DNA of 33,130 nucleotides from a bacterium (GCA_030430165.1 JAUIGL010000072.1:1-33130); one strand, 5' to 3'; positions 16,695 to 24,880 are shown, counted from the stretch's first letter. Numbers and translations: made by a program. The notes: generated by a model not told the origin, from the sequence alone.

Positions 16695-19112
16695 ATGCGT
16701 GGCCGCATACGAAGAGGAGCCGGGCCGATTCTGGCGCTCTGGCTCGTCGCGGCGATCGACGGCGGTACTCGAGCGGGATGGGCCGTTGGCTACTGTGTGG
16801 TCGACTGCGCGTGTGCGGGCGACTGCGATTTGAACGGATCGGTCACCATATCTGAGCTCGTGTGCGGCGTTAGCGTCGCACTCAGCGTTGCAGAAGCTAC
16901 GGAGTGCCCCTGTTTCGATGCAAACGGAGACGATGGTGTGACGGTAGACGAATTGGTTCGGGGGGTCTTCCGGGCCATCGATGGATGCCCTCGTCCCCTC
17001 GCCCACCGCTATCCGGCAGCGAAGTATCCAAACTTTGAGTCGCGTGCGATCGAAGCGGTGGACCTGAACGCAGACGGAATCCTCGACCTCGTCGGTGCCA
17101 GCTACATCAGTCTCTTCAATCTGAACGCGATTCCCGTTCTCCTGGGCCGCCCCAACGCCACCTTTGCACCTGTGCAGCTTTATCCGATCGGCGGCCGCGC
17201 CCCGCTCGCTGTGGCGATCGGGGACCTGAGCGGTGACGGTGTACCGGACGCGGTAACGGCGAATGCGTTATCCGACGATATCTCCGTCGTCCTGGGTCAG
17301 GGCGATGGCAGCTTTGGTCCTCCGAACCTCTACCCGGTGGGGAACAACCCTCGCGCGGTCACAGTGGGCGACCTCAATGGCGACACGCTGCTCGATGTCG
17401 TCGCCGCCAACCAAGATTCTCACGATATCGGAATCTTGCTCGGACGCGGCGAAGGCGAATTTGGTCCGCTGCAGCGTTTCGCGGTCGGCGGCAGTGCCCC
17501 TCGCGGTGTCACCGTGGCCGACGTCAACGCCGATGGAGTGCTCGATGTCTTGACCGCGAACGCCGGCTCCTGGGACGTATCGGTGCTTCTGGGAATCGGG
17601 AATGGAACCCTCGCAGCCCCAACCCTTTTCCCGGTGGGTCCAGGGCCGTATTTCATGGCGGTGTCCGATCTAGACTTGGACGGGGCGCTCGATATCGTAA
17701 CCGCCAACGCCCTGTCGGGCGACCTCACCGTGCTCCTCGGCGAGGGAGACGGCACCTTTGTTGCCCTCCCTGTCGTCGAGACCGGCCCGGAGAACTTCGC
17801 AATCCGCGTTTCCGATCTCAACGAGGACGGGGTTCCCGATATCGTTACGGCCTATGGAGTCACCGATGGAATCATCGAGACGCTCTTGGGACGAGGGGAT
17901 GGGACATTCATGACGGCACAGATCTTCGAGTGCGGCGCGAACGTAAACGCGCTCACTCTTGCCGACGTCAGTGGTGACTCGAAAATCGACCTCATTACAG
18001 AAGACGGTGTCGTGATGCTGGGAAGAGGCGACGGCACGTTCGAGGCCGCGACAGTTGTTGCCGGAGGGGGAATCTCGACGCTCGCCGACCTGAACGCCGA
18101 CGGCCGGCTGGACCTGGTTCAGCCGAACTTCTACGGCTTCCAGCTGCACGTGGGACGAGGCGACGGCACGTTCGTCGATCCGGTCAGTTTTGAAGACGAG
18201 GGGGGTATCGCCAGCCACGACGTAGCGGTCGTCGACCTCAACGGTGATGGCCGACTCGATGTGATCACCGCGAACTTTCGTAATGTTCCGGGAAGTGACC
18301 CTCCCGACGACGTATCGGTTTATCTCGGCAACGGCGACGGAACGTTTGCGGCGGCGAGGACCTACGTGTCCGGCGAGCCCACTCGGAAACTCGCCGTTGC
18401 CGACCTAACCGGGGATGGTTTCTTGGATGTCGTAACGGTGTCGAGTGGTTCGACACGCATCTCGGTGCTTGACGGCCGTGGAGACGGAACACTCGACGAG
18501 CCACGAATGATCGGCGTTGCGGGCGACCACCGCTTCGTCTCAGCGGGTGACCTCAACGCGGACGGGTGTAACGACCTGGTCCTCACAAGTCGCCGGAATG
18601 CAGTGGTTCTTCTCGGAATTGGCGATGGGACCTTCCGCGACGCACAGGCCTATTCCTTTCGCAACACATCAGGACCAGTAACGATTGCCGACGTCGACCG
18701 CGATGGGATCCTCGACCTCGTAGCAGGCGGAAGTCTAGGCGACGAAATATCCGTATTTCTCGGAAACGGCGACGGCACATTCGCCCCTGCACTCGTGATT
18801 CCGGTCCGGTCCGAGCCCGAGCTCTCCGGGCCGAGCTTCGTCGCCGTATCCGACATCGACGGTGATGGCCACTCGGACCTCGTCACGGCCAACGAGTCGT
18901 CCCGCGACATTTCCATCCTCCTCGGCACGGGAAACGGAACCTACTTGCCCCCACAGGTGTTCGCGGCCGGCGCCAAACCAACGCGCGTGATCGTCGCTGA
19001 CCTCAACAGTGACGGGATGCAGGATCTCCTGGTGGACTCGGTCGGGGTCAGAGTACTGTTGGCAAAGGTCGACGGGGCCGCCCGTGGTGAAACACGCGGG
19101 CGCGTCCGCTGA
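16695..19112 (+). CDS. Secreted dockerin-like / FG-GAP propeller protein
   Basis: 805 residues from the ATG at 16695; upstream extension would cross the hairpin array. A basic N-terminus and hydrophobic stretch suggest secretion. Residues ~40-95 carry two calcium loops in a dockerin-like pair (DLNGSVTISELVCGV and DANGDDGVTVDELVRGV) framed by Cys. About 14 FG-GAP/VCBS repeats follow, each with a DLNGDGxLDVV-like loop and a VLLGxGDGTF-like strand, roughly 55 residues apart. Fourteen units would build two seven-bladed beta-propellers. Such proteins bind calcium and act in surface adhesion or carbohydrate contact; no enzyme motif is seen. The last blade ends close to the C-terminus with no membrane anchor. 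Confidence 0.87.
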   Translation: MRGRIRRGAGPILALWLVAAIDGGTRAGWAVGYCVVDCACAGDCDLNGSVTISELVCGVSVALSVAEATECPCFDANGDDGVTVDELVRGVFRAIDGCPRPLAHRYPAAKYPNFESRAIEAVDLNADGILDLVGASYISLFNLNAIPVLLGRPNATFAPVQLYPIGGRAPLAVAIGDLSGDGVPDAVTANALSDDISVVLGQGDGSFGPPNLYPVGNNPRAVTVGDLNGDTLLDVVAANQDSHDIGILLGRGEGEFGPLQRFAVGGSAPRGVTVADVNADGVLDVLTANAGSWDVSVLLGIGNGTLAAPTLFPVGPGPYFMAVSDLDLDGALDIVTANALSGDLTVLLGEGDGTFVALPVVETGPENFAIRVSDLNEDGVPDIVTAYGVTDGIIETLLGRGDGTFMTAQIFECGANVNALTLADVSGDSKIDLITEDGVVMLGRGDGTFEAATVVAGGGISTLADLNADGRLDLVQPNFYGFQLHVGRGDGTFVDPVSFEDEGGIASHDVAVVDLNGDGRLDVITANFRNVPGSDPPDDVSVYLGNGDGTFAAARTYVSGEPTRKLAVADLTGDGFLDVVTVSSGSTRISVLDGRGDGTLDEPRMIGVAGDHRFVSAGDLNADGCNDLVLTSRRNAVVLLGIGDGTFRDAQAYSFRNTSGPVTIADVDRDGILDLVAGGSLGDEISVFLGNGDGTFAPALVIPVRSEPELSGPSFVAVSDIDGDGHSDLVTANESSRDISILLGTGNGTYLPPQVFAAGAKPTRVIVADLNSDGMQDLLVDSVGVRVLLAKVDGAARGETRGRVR

Positions 19113-19151
19113 GGCCCATCCGCGAGAACGCGGAGAGAATCTATCGACTCT

Positions 19152-19236
19152 GGTCCCAAGCCGCGGCTAGCGCCGCGTCGGCCAAAGCGAGGCTTCGCCT
19201 CGCGGCCAAAGACGCCTGCGGCGTGCGGCCAAATTG
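19152..19236. repeat. GNA-triloop hairpin array B (left of defence island)
   Basis: Hairpins with perfect stems are separated by TCCCAA or GGCCAAA: CGCGGC/GCCGCG with a TAGC loop, GCGAGGC-TTC-GCCTCGC (19187-19203) and ACGCC-TGC-GGCGT (19212-19224). The opposite strand therefore reads GNA or GNNA loops, as in array A. It lies at the left boundary of the 19.3-24.9 kb island and fills the gap after the FG-GAP gene. Confidence 0.85.
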
Positions 19237-19319
19237 GTGGGGCAGGTTTGCGGGACGGCCTTGGCCTATCGTGGGGGCTGGGCTTGCACCTTGGGCCCAG
19301 GTTCGCCGAGTCTCAACTG

Positions 19320-19892
19320 ATGAAGTATGCGATTCCCGAGAACTGGTACGGGCAGGGATTTGACCTCAGCTACCGCATGCGCCTCTCGGCGCGATCCGAC
19401 CGAGCGATCTTGGTGGCGATCCTAAGAGGCTTTGCTGCGAGAGCCGAGGAGCTGACCGCAAGTGTCGTAGACGGCAATGGTGAGGAGTTCCCGGAGTCGA
19501 GCGCTTGGCTGGAGCAAGTCGAGCTGGGCCGCGTCGCAGACCTCTTCTTGGGGTTCACGACTCGATGCCTTGTGGGAAGCTACATTATCGGGCGAGGCCT
19601 CTCGGACTTCGAGTTTTGTGTGGCTGCAGACTGCTTCGTTACGGGAGACCGAAGCAAAGACAGGAAAGCGGAGGTCGAGTTCCTAGACGAGATTCGACAA
19701 TGGGGACGGTTCGGAGTACCCGCGGTGAGTCTGCTGGGGATCGGAGATTTCTGTGAAGCCGAGTTTGCCGACCTCGTGGTCCGAAGAGAGTGCCATCCAG
19801 GCCTCCACGAGATTGACTACTCCTTGGCCCTCGCAGTCCTGCGCGAGGCCGCGGACGAATTGCGTGCCGACGAGGAGATCCAGTCCCCATGA
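19320..19892 (+). CDS. Hypothetical protein at the island edge
   Basis: 190 residues from the ATG at 19320; an in-frame TTG at 19248 would add 24 weak residues. The protein is acidic and probably cytosolic, with no signal peptide or membrane segment. Visible features are an N-terminal NWYGQGFDLSYRMRL, a central LGRVADLFLGF helix, and C-terminal ECHPGLHEIDYSLALAVLREAADELR. I do not recognise the family. Base composition and codon use look less GC-biased than in the metabolic genes, like the other island genes. Its position next to a toxin-antitoxin pair and a CBASS suggests accessory or mobile cargo, but no role can be assigned. Confidence 0.6.
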   Translation: MKYAIPENWYGQGFDLSYRMRLSARSDRAILVAILRGFAARAEELTASVVDGNGEEFPESSAWLEQVELGRVADLFLGFTTRCLVGSYIIGRGLSDFEFCVAADCFVTGDRSKDRKAEVEFLDEIRQWGRFGVPAVSLLGIGDFCEAEFADLVVRRECHPGLHEIDYSLALAVLREAADELRADEEIQSP

Positions 19893-20177
19893 GTTGGGAG
19901 GACCGGCGAAGTGAATCGCCCCGGGCGTTCCCATCGCCCGATCTCATTCAAACGATGGAGCCTCCGGAATACCCGGGGCGGCTCAAGGGCAAACTGCTCG
20001 CGCAACGTGTCTCGTGCCGGAGGCCGAGGACTGGTGACGAGGTGGGAGAAGGTTCGAAGCTTCACTACCGGCTCCAAAGGCAATGGCCTCCTGGATGCCA
20101 TGCAGCTAGCGGCCGATGCCAACAGCTGGATTCAGTTGCAGCTAGCACGGTAGGGCAGGGCAGCCCTTCGGTGTTCT
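19893..20177. other. Intergenic stretch, possible decayed coding sequence
   Basis: No convincing complete gene is present. One plus-strand frame ending at 20153 reads SKGNGLLDAMQLAADANSW, which looks protein-like, while its upstream half (Arg/Ser-rich) does not. This suggests the 3' remnant of a lost gene. The longer overlapping frame from 19889 runs into the PIN gene antisense and is not supported. Confidence 0.3.
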
Positions 20178-20687
20178 CTAGATCTTCCGAGCGAGGCGGC
20201 GGATACGCTTGCGCAGCTCCTCGACGGGGAGAAAGACAAGTGCGTCGTCCCGGAAAAGCTCGAGGGCCTTGTGGAGCTTTAGAAGGGAAACGATCTTGTG
20301 TTGCTCGAGCTGGTCTGTGGCCCAGAGAACTCCCCGGGCCTCGACTCCGCATTCTCCGGCGACCCGTCGAAGTAGGCCGTCGCCGGTAAGGAGCAGGCCG
20401 TCGTCGATGTCCTCAGCGAGGGACAAGGCGAAGCAATCGTTGAGCTTGAGTCGAGGATTCAGATTCCGGTGCCTTTGGGCGCGGGCGACTGATGGTCCAG
20501 GCAGGCTGCGAACTTCGAGCCCTTGGGTCGTAAGAGCTCGTTTTTCGGCGTCGGACAAACAGAGCCACTCGTCCTCAAAGAGGATGTCGGGCATTACGAA
20601 CGTATAGGGAAGCTTCAGGAGAGCTCGAAGAAGGCCTGCCTTTCGCAGATCGATCATGCACGAGGTGTCACTGACGATTATCCGCAT
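20178..20687 (-). CDS. PIN-domain ribonuclease (toxin-like)
   Basis: 169 residues. The N-terminal IIVSDTSCMIDL places Asp7 at the first strand. Further acidic residues follow the PIN pattern: Glu38 or Glu40 (FEDEW), Asp84 (LNDCFALSLAED) and Asp103 (LLTGDGLLRR). PIN domains are Mg/Mn-dependent RNases, most often VapC-like toxins. The gene overlaps the end of the upstream Xre/IrrE-type gene by 20 bp, so the two are translationally coupled. I infer a toxin partnered with that regulator. The C-terminal ~60 residues (LEQHKIVSLLKLHKALELF onward) lie beyond the catalytic core and may be the contact surface for the partner. Confidence 0.8.
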   Translation of the reverse strand: MRIIVSDTSCMIDLRKAGLLRALLKLPYTFVMPDILFEDEWLCLSDAEKRALTTQGLEVRSLPGPSVARAQRHRNLNPRLKLNDCFALSLAEDIDDGLLLTGDGLLRRVAGECGVEARGVLWATDQLEQHKIVSLLKLHKALELFRDDALVFLPVEELRKRIRRLARKI

Positions 20688-21762
20688 GCGCCTCGGCAGG
20701 TCCCTTCAGGCCGCGTTCGATATCCGCAAGCGGCTGCTGTAGCAGTTCTCCGGCCTTGCCAGGCGAGATCAGCTTTTCTGCAAGAGCGCGGTAGCAGAGG
20801 CGCTCGAACCGGCGCGGTCGCTCGTGCTGACCTTGTTCCTTGGCTGGCTCAAGGGGTTCCGGCTCGACCGAGCGCCACCTCCGCGCGAACGTCTGGAACG
20901 CGTAGCTTACGGTCGATTCGTCCACTATTCCGACCTGCCGAAGTCGGACGATTAGGGCAGCTGCACTGACGCGGTACATCCGCTTTAGATGGACAATCTC
21001 TTTGTACCCCAACGCGTTTCTTTGCGTGCCGATCTCTCGTACTAGATGCGAACGTGGGACGAGAAACGCTCCGGCAAAGACGTTCGACGCCTTTTCATGG
21101 TGAACGGGCGAGGATGGGTCCATAAGGCGGTGCGCAAGCTCATGGGCGAGGGTGAGCCTTCGACGCTCCAGCGTGATTCCACTGTTCACGACGATGACCG
21201 GAATTCGCTCCTTGTGCCTTGGGCCCTCTACCAGACAGGTCAAACCTGAGACCTTTTCTGGCAGTGCCGTGAGAACGACCTTTATCCCCCGCTCCTCAAG
21301 AAGGGCTGTCATGTTTGGGATCGGATCGGATCCCAGGTTCCATTCGGAGCGAAGGTCATCGGCAACGCTTTCGGCCTCGTCTTGGTGTTGGAGCAGCCGG
21401 GTTTCCAGCCGAGGCTCTTCCCACTCCACACTGTCCAAGTCGAGAATTTCCTCCACTTCTAGATATCGCTGGAGGGCATCGATTACGTCAGCTTCGACCC
21501 GTGCTCTCTCCTTTGCCGAGGTGCCAGAGAGCTTTCGAAACTCGACCTCCTCGAGCTGAGCGACCTGTTCGCTGAGCAGGTATTCGGGGGTAACTTCGAG
21601 GACGCGGGTAAGGGCTAGGAGAACGGTAGAACTCGGCATCATTTCGCCGCGCTCATACTTTCCGATCCCCTGGGCCGACACCTGGCCGTCCAACGCATCA
21701 GAGAGGCCACGGAGGGAATAGCCGGCCTTCTTCCTGGCGAGTTTTAACCGATCTCCAAACAT
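20668..21762 (-). CDS. Xre regulator with ImmA/IrrE metallopeptidase domain (antitoxin-like)
   Basis: 364 residues. Residues ~1-62 are an Xre helix-turn-helix (FGDRLKLARKKAGYSLRGLS...GIGKYERGEMMPS). A linker of ~80 residues leads to a DUF955/ImmA-IrrE zinc-peptidase core with HELAH (207-211) and a likely third ligand Glu223 before NVFAGAFLVP. The C-terminus may bind a partner. Such COG2856-type proteins act as transcriptional repressors and may be cleaved or cleave on a signal. Coupled to a PIN gene, it is the probable antitoxin and autoregulator. Upstream, GTTTACA/TGTAAAC arms (21779-21814) are a candidate operator that would also cover the divergent CBASS promoter region. Confidence 0.85.
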   Translation of the reverse strand: MFGDRLKLARKKAGYSLRGLSDALDGQVSAQGIGKYERGEMMPSSTVLLALTRVLEVTPEYLLSEQVAQLEEVEFRKLSGTSAKERARVEADVIDALQRYLEVEEILDLDSVEWEEPRLETRLLQHQDEAESVADDLRSEWNLGSDPIPNMTALLEERGIKVVLTALPEKVSGLTCLVEGPRHKERIPVIVVNSGITLERRRLTLAHELAHRLMDPSSPVHHEKASNVFAGAFLVPRSHLVREIGTQRNALGYKEIVHLKRMYRVSAAALIVRLRQVGIVDESTVSYAFQTFARRWRSVEPEPLEPAKEQGQHERPRRFERLCYRALAEKLISPGKAGELLQQPLADIERGLKGPAEAHADNRQ

Positions 21763-21778
21763 AATCGTCCCCCCGGAG

Positions 21779-21830
21779 GTTTACAAAACCACATTTCATG
21801 CTACAGCTGTAAACCAGTGGCTCCCCACTG
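21779..21830. promoter_or_regulatory. Divergent control region with two inverted repeats
   Basis: GTTTACA (21779-21785) and TGTAAAC (21808-21814) form an exact inverted repeat with a 22-bp spacer, directly before the Xre gene. CAGTGG-CTCC-CCACTG (21815-21830) forms a second hairpin beside it. The 129-bp region is AT-richer than its surroundings and separates the toxin-antitoxin pair from the CBASS genes. It is a candidate Xre operator; I cannot define -10/-35 boxes. Confidence 0.5.
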
Positions 21831-21891
21831 TCAACGATTTCGACACCTGGAGAGCTAACAAAAAACCCCAAAAATTTCGAGAGGTGATCAG

Positions 21892-22116
21892 ATGGCAAAG
21901 CGAAATCAGCACGTTGTCCCGCACCAGGATGGATGGGCCGTCAAAGGGGCAGGGAGCAAGCGAGCAACTTCCCTGCATTCGACTCAGAGCGCGGCAATCC
22001 TGGCCGGGAGGCAGGTTGCTCGGAACCAGAGCACCGAACTTTTCATTCACGGCCGGGATGGCCGAATCCGGGAGCGAGACTCACACGGAAATGATCCATT
22101 CCCGCCGCGAGGATAG
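21892..22116 (+). CDS. DUF2188 family small protein
   Basis: 74 residues with the full DUF2188 pattern: NQHVVPHQDGWAVKG, ATSLHSTQSAAILAGRQVARNQ and ELFIHGRDGRIRERDS followed by HGNDPFPP. The family is widespread and functionally undefined; the fold is thought to be small and all-beta or alpha/beta. GAGAGGTGAT precedes the ATG. It is the first gene of the plus-strand CBASS block, 35 bp ahead of the CD-NTase, so co-transcription is likely. Whether it contributes to defence or only hitch-hikes cannot be told from the sequence. Confidence 0.82.
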   Translation: MAKRNQHVVPHQDGWAVKGAGSKRATSLHSTQSAAILAGRQVARNQSTELFIHGRDGRIRERDSHGNDPFPPRG

Positions 22117-22151
22117 TGCGGCGGGGTCGAGGCCCACGAAGGAGGAAATAG

Positions 22152-23306
22152 ATGGCTGAACCGGCGAGAGACTTCAGAGCACTCCTTGAGGACGAGGCGC
22201 TGCAGCGAGAGGATATCCTGCATCGCCTCTGCGGTGCCATCCAACTGACTCCGACGCAGCATGAGCGGGCGGAGAGTGCGTATCGGGGTGTTGGTCGATG
22301 GCTTGAGGCGGAAGGGAGTCCATTCGCGACGCTTTCGCCGGAAATCTATGCGCAGGGCTCGATGGCCTTGCGAACGACGAACAAACCCCTTCCACGCGAC
22401 GAACACGACCTTGATGTCGTCGTAGAAGTTACTGCCGCGGAGGAGGATACGACCCCAGCCGCCCTACTCGATTCTACCCGCGATCGGTTGCTCGCAAGCG
22501 AGGTCTATAGGGACAAGGTCGACCGCAAAGACAGAGATCGGTGCGTTCGCCTAAAGTACGCGGGTGACTTTCATCTCGATGTCGTTCCAGCGCTTCGCGT
22601 CGATAGCCCGACGGGAGCAATTCGAGTGCCTGACAGGCGAAGCGGGAAGTTCAAACCGGGCAATCCCAAGGGCTATCTGGATTGGTTCGAAGACCGGTGC
22701 TCTGTCGATCTACAGCTAGTCCTCCTGAAGTCGATCCAGGATTTGCCGGACTACGACGCCCCCGAGATCGAGTTGCCACTTCGGCGATGCGTTCAGCTCC
22801 TCAAGCGCTGGCGCGACGTGGCATTTCAGGACCTACAAGTGAAGCCACCGAGCAGTATTGTTCTTACGACGCTAGCCGCGAATCACTATCGGCGCGAGCG
22901 GTCGGTGTGGGGAACAATGTCGTCAATTCTTGACCGAATTGTGCTTCTTGTTGGAGCAAACCCAGTGGGCCTGGAAGTTCTGAACCCCGTGGACTCGACG
23001 GAGATCCTTAGCGAGTCATGGGCGTCGGATCCCGACTCATACGCCATTTTCGCCGACCAACTCCGCGCCTTCGACCACAAGTGGCGACGGCTATCGGAGA
23101 CCTATGGCCTACACGAGTTGGGCGCGGGCCTTGAGGAACTTTTCGGCGAGAAAGCGACTCGTTCTGCCCTGACCGGTCAGCAGGAGGCACTGGTAAACGT
23201 GCCGCGTAAAAAGCAAACGCTTGGGTTTAAACCAGGGACGGCGGGCGTGACCGTGGTAGGAGCTGGTGCGGTGCGTACTCCGAGGAATGACTTCTTCGGT
23301 GGCTAG
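22152..23306 (+). CDS. CBASS CD-NTase (cGAS/DncV-like)
   Basis: 384 residues with a complete nucleotidyltransferase active site: Gly69-Ser70 (AQGSMALRT), metal-binding Asp86 and Asp88 (DEHDLDVVV), and the third Asp143 (FHLDVVPAL). The helical C-terminal half fits the DncV-like CD-NTases. On phage infection such enzymes make a cyclic oligonucleotide signal; with a STING effector nearby, c-di-GMP or a related dinucleotide is the likely product. The protein ends NDFFGG. A terminal Gly is what the E2-like conjugation machinery of type II CBASS attaches to targets, and an E2-like gene follows with overlap. AAGGAGG lies 7-8 bases before the ATG. Confidence 0.92.
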   Translation: MAEPARDFRALLEDEALQREDILHRLCGAIQLTPTQHERAESAYRGVGRWLEAEGSPFATLSPEIYAQGSMALRTTNKPLPRDEHDLDVVVEVTAAEEDTTPAALLDSTRDRLLASEVYRDKVDRKDRDRCVRLKYAGDFHLDVVPALRVDSPTGAIRVPDRRSGKFKPGNPKGYLDWFEDRCSVDLQLVLLKSIQDLPDYDAPEIELPLRRCVQLLKRWRDVAFQDLQVKPPSSIVLTTLAANHYRRERSVWGTMSSILDRIVLLVGANPVGLEVLNPVDSTEILSESWASDPDSYAIFADQLRAFDHKWRRLSETYGLHELGAGLEELFGEKATRSALTGQQEALVNVPRKKQTLGFKPGTAGVTVVGAGAVRTPRNDFFGG

Positions 23307-23862
23307 ATTCCGACAAAATGCGCTGTCGATGGCTGGTCAGCTTGCTGCGATGAAGCGACACTTCCCAAAGTTTGAACTGGCACAGTGGAGTCGCGGTGTA
23401 GTGACCTGGGTGGGGAAAGTCCGCCCAGGGCCGCTCAGCAAGGAGTATACGATCAAAGTCGTCTACCGCCTGAGAGCTCGGCCCCGTGTCTACGTTCTCA
23501 GTCCAACCTTGATGAGCGACGAGGAAGGAGAACTCCCTCACGTTTATCGCGAACGAACGGGCCGTACCAACCTTTGCCTCTACTTCCCCAAATTCCAACA
23601 GTGGACACCCTCGATGGCGATCGCGGACACGATCGTCCCCTGGGCAAGTCTGTGGCTACTCTACTACGAGCACTGGCGCGCCACGGGGACATGGTTGGGT
23701 GGAGGCGTGCATCCCCAGCGCCGCAAACGCGAGAAGCGAAGGCGCTTCGGTAGCCGCCGCCGGCGGGCGTCGAGGGCATCGCCCTCAGCCGAGGCGGTGG
23801 CCTCAGTAGATAACATCCCTGAGGAATTCAGGCCGTCGAGCGGCCCTCCAAGTACTTCGTAA
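23287..23862 (+). CDS. CBASS E2-like conjugation protein
   Basis: 191 residues from the ATG at 23287; a GTG at 23266 with AGGAG upstream is an alternative, and either start overlaps the CD-NTase gene. The fold is an E2/UBC type: strands WVGKVRP, KVVYRLR, VYVLSP, then His85, TGRTNLCLYFP with candidate catalytic Cys97, IVPWASLWLLYYEHW, and the closing WLGGGVHP. These are hallmarks of CBASS-associated stand-alone E2 proteins, which prime the CD-NTase through its C-terminal Gly. No E1 or JAB protease gene is present, so this would be a short type II system. The Arg/Lys-rich tail after residue 145 is unusual, and its end overlaps the convergent TIR-STING gene by 35 bp. Confidence 0.82.
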   Translation: MTSSVARFRQNALSMAGQLAAMKRHFPKFELAQWSRGVVTWVGKVRPGPLSKEYTIKVVYRLRARPRVYVLSPTLMSDEEGELPHVYRERTGRTNLCLYFPKFQQWTPSMAIADTIVPWASLWLLYYEHWRATGTWLGGGVHPQRRKREKRRRFGSRRRRASRASPSAEAVASVDNIPEEFRPSSGPPSTS

Positions 23863-24880
23863 TTTCGTCCACCGTGCGACATGTGGTTTTGGTTTCAACC
23901 CCGTAAACATTCTCCCGCTTGACGACCCTCTCGAAATCGAGGGCCTGAGAAGCAACGAGCTGCTCGACCTCGCGAGCTTCAGCCGTTGAGCTGAGGTACT
24001 CTCGGACTACCTTTTGGACCGTGAACAGAGTCGTCGGGATGTCGAAGAAAGTCGGAATGGCGCAAGCCCCTTTGGTCGAATGTGGTACCCACATTGCCGG
24101 ACGCCCTCCCGATGCTCTGCCGTCGGGCGTCACTTGCTTGTAGCCGGCGTCCTCGAAGCGGGCTCGTACGTCCCCAAACGACATTCCCTCGAAGGATCTG
24201 GTTGGGATCAGGACTTCGACCTTGAAGGGGGATACCCGACCAGTCCCCATCTGGCGTCTAAACTGGCGGCGTTGCTCTATGAACGGGATGAGCGCCTGAT
24301 AAAGATATCCCATTGCAAGGGAAGCTGCCGGAACCCAGCGCAAGAACGGCTTCTTTGAGCGCTCGTCGATCTTCTCTCGCGTCTTCCTGAGGACGGCGCG
24401 GAAAGTTTCCTCGTCCGAGAATTGGTAACGCTGGATTCCGTGTATATCGCTGGCAATTCGGACCTTTCGGCGAGAGCGTTTCGCCTGTTCGAGGATGAAG
24501 ACCCTGTCGGCGCCGAGATAGCCGTAGAAGAGTCCGAGCTCAAAGAGAACGTTGTCGCGCACCGTTGCCTCTTGGAACGAAGGTAGCGAAAGGCGACGAC
24601 GCAGGTCGTCGGCGGAAAACACGAGAATCGCCCACTCGGCTGTCTTGGCGGCGAGGTCCAGTGACTGGAAGGTCTCCATACCAGGATGCGCTTCGAACCA
24701 GTCGGGCCAGATGTTGACGTTGAGGGAAGATCCGTCCGGCAGTTGCCAGGAGTCCAAGATATCGCGCACGGCCCCTCCGGGCCTCCATGAGAGATTAAGG
24801 AACTCAGACGAACTTCCGACGAATACATCGTTCAGTGTATCTCTCGGATTGCGCGTTCGACGCGACAGTGCTGAGCCCAT
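23828..24880 (-). CDS. cap12: TIR-STING CBASS effector
   Basis: 350 residues from the ATG at 24880; a GTG at 24946 would add 22 residues. Residues ~17-150 are a TIR-like nucleotide-hydrolase domain (DVFVGSSSE, AILVFSADD, and RDNVLFELGLFYGYLGADRVFIL read as two adjoining motifs, with likely catalytic Glu115). Residues ~186-345 match prokaryotic STING: SLAMGYLYQALIPFIE, KVEVLIPTRSF, FEDAGYKQV, and FDIPTTLFTVQKVV near the ligand pocket. Binding of a cyclic dinucleotide would assemble filaments and switch on NAD+ cleavage, killing or arresting the cell. No membrane segment is present. Unlike usual CBASS operons it points against the CD-NTase gene and overlaps the E2-like gene tail to tail. Confidence 0.85.
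   Translation of the reverse strand: MGSALSRRTRNPRDTLNDVFVGSSSEFLNLSWRPGGAVRDILDSWQLPDGSSLNVNIWPDWFEAHPGMETFQSLDLAAKTAEWAILVFSADDLRRRLSLPSFQEATVRDNVLFELGLFYGYLGADRVFILEQAKRSRRKVRIASDIHGIQRYQFSDEETFRAVLRKTREKIDERSKKPFLRWVPAASLAMGYLYQALIPFIEQRRQFRRQMGTGRVSPFKVEVLIPTRSFEGMSFGDVRARFEDAGYKQVTPDGRASGGRPAMWVPHSTKGACAIPTFFDIPTTLFTVQKVVREYLSSTAEAREVEQLVASQALDFERVVKRENVYGVETKTTCRTVDEITKYLEGRSTA

Noticed and set aside
19889..20389. 166-codon plus frame overlapping the PIN gene
   Set aside because: Arg/Gly/Pro-rich, no motif, and half of it is antisense to a PIN domain with all acidic residues.
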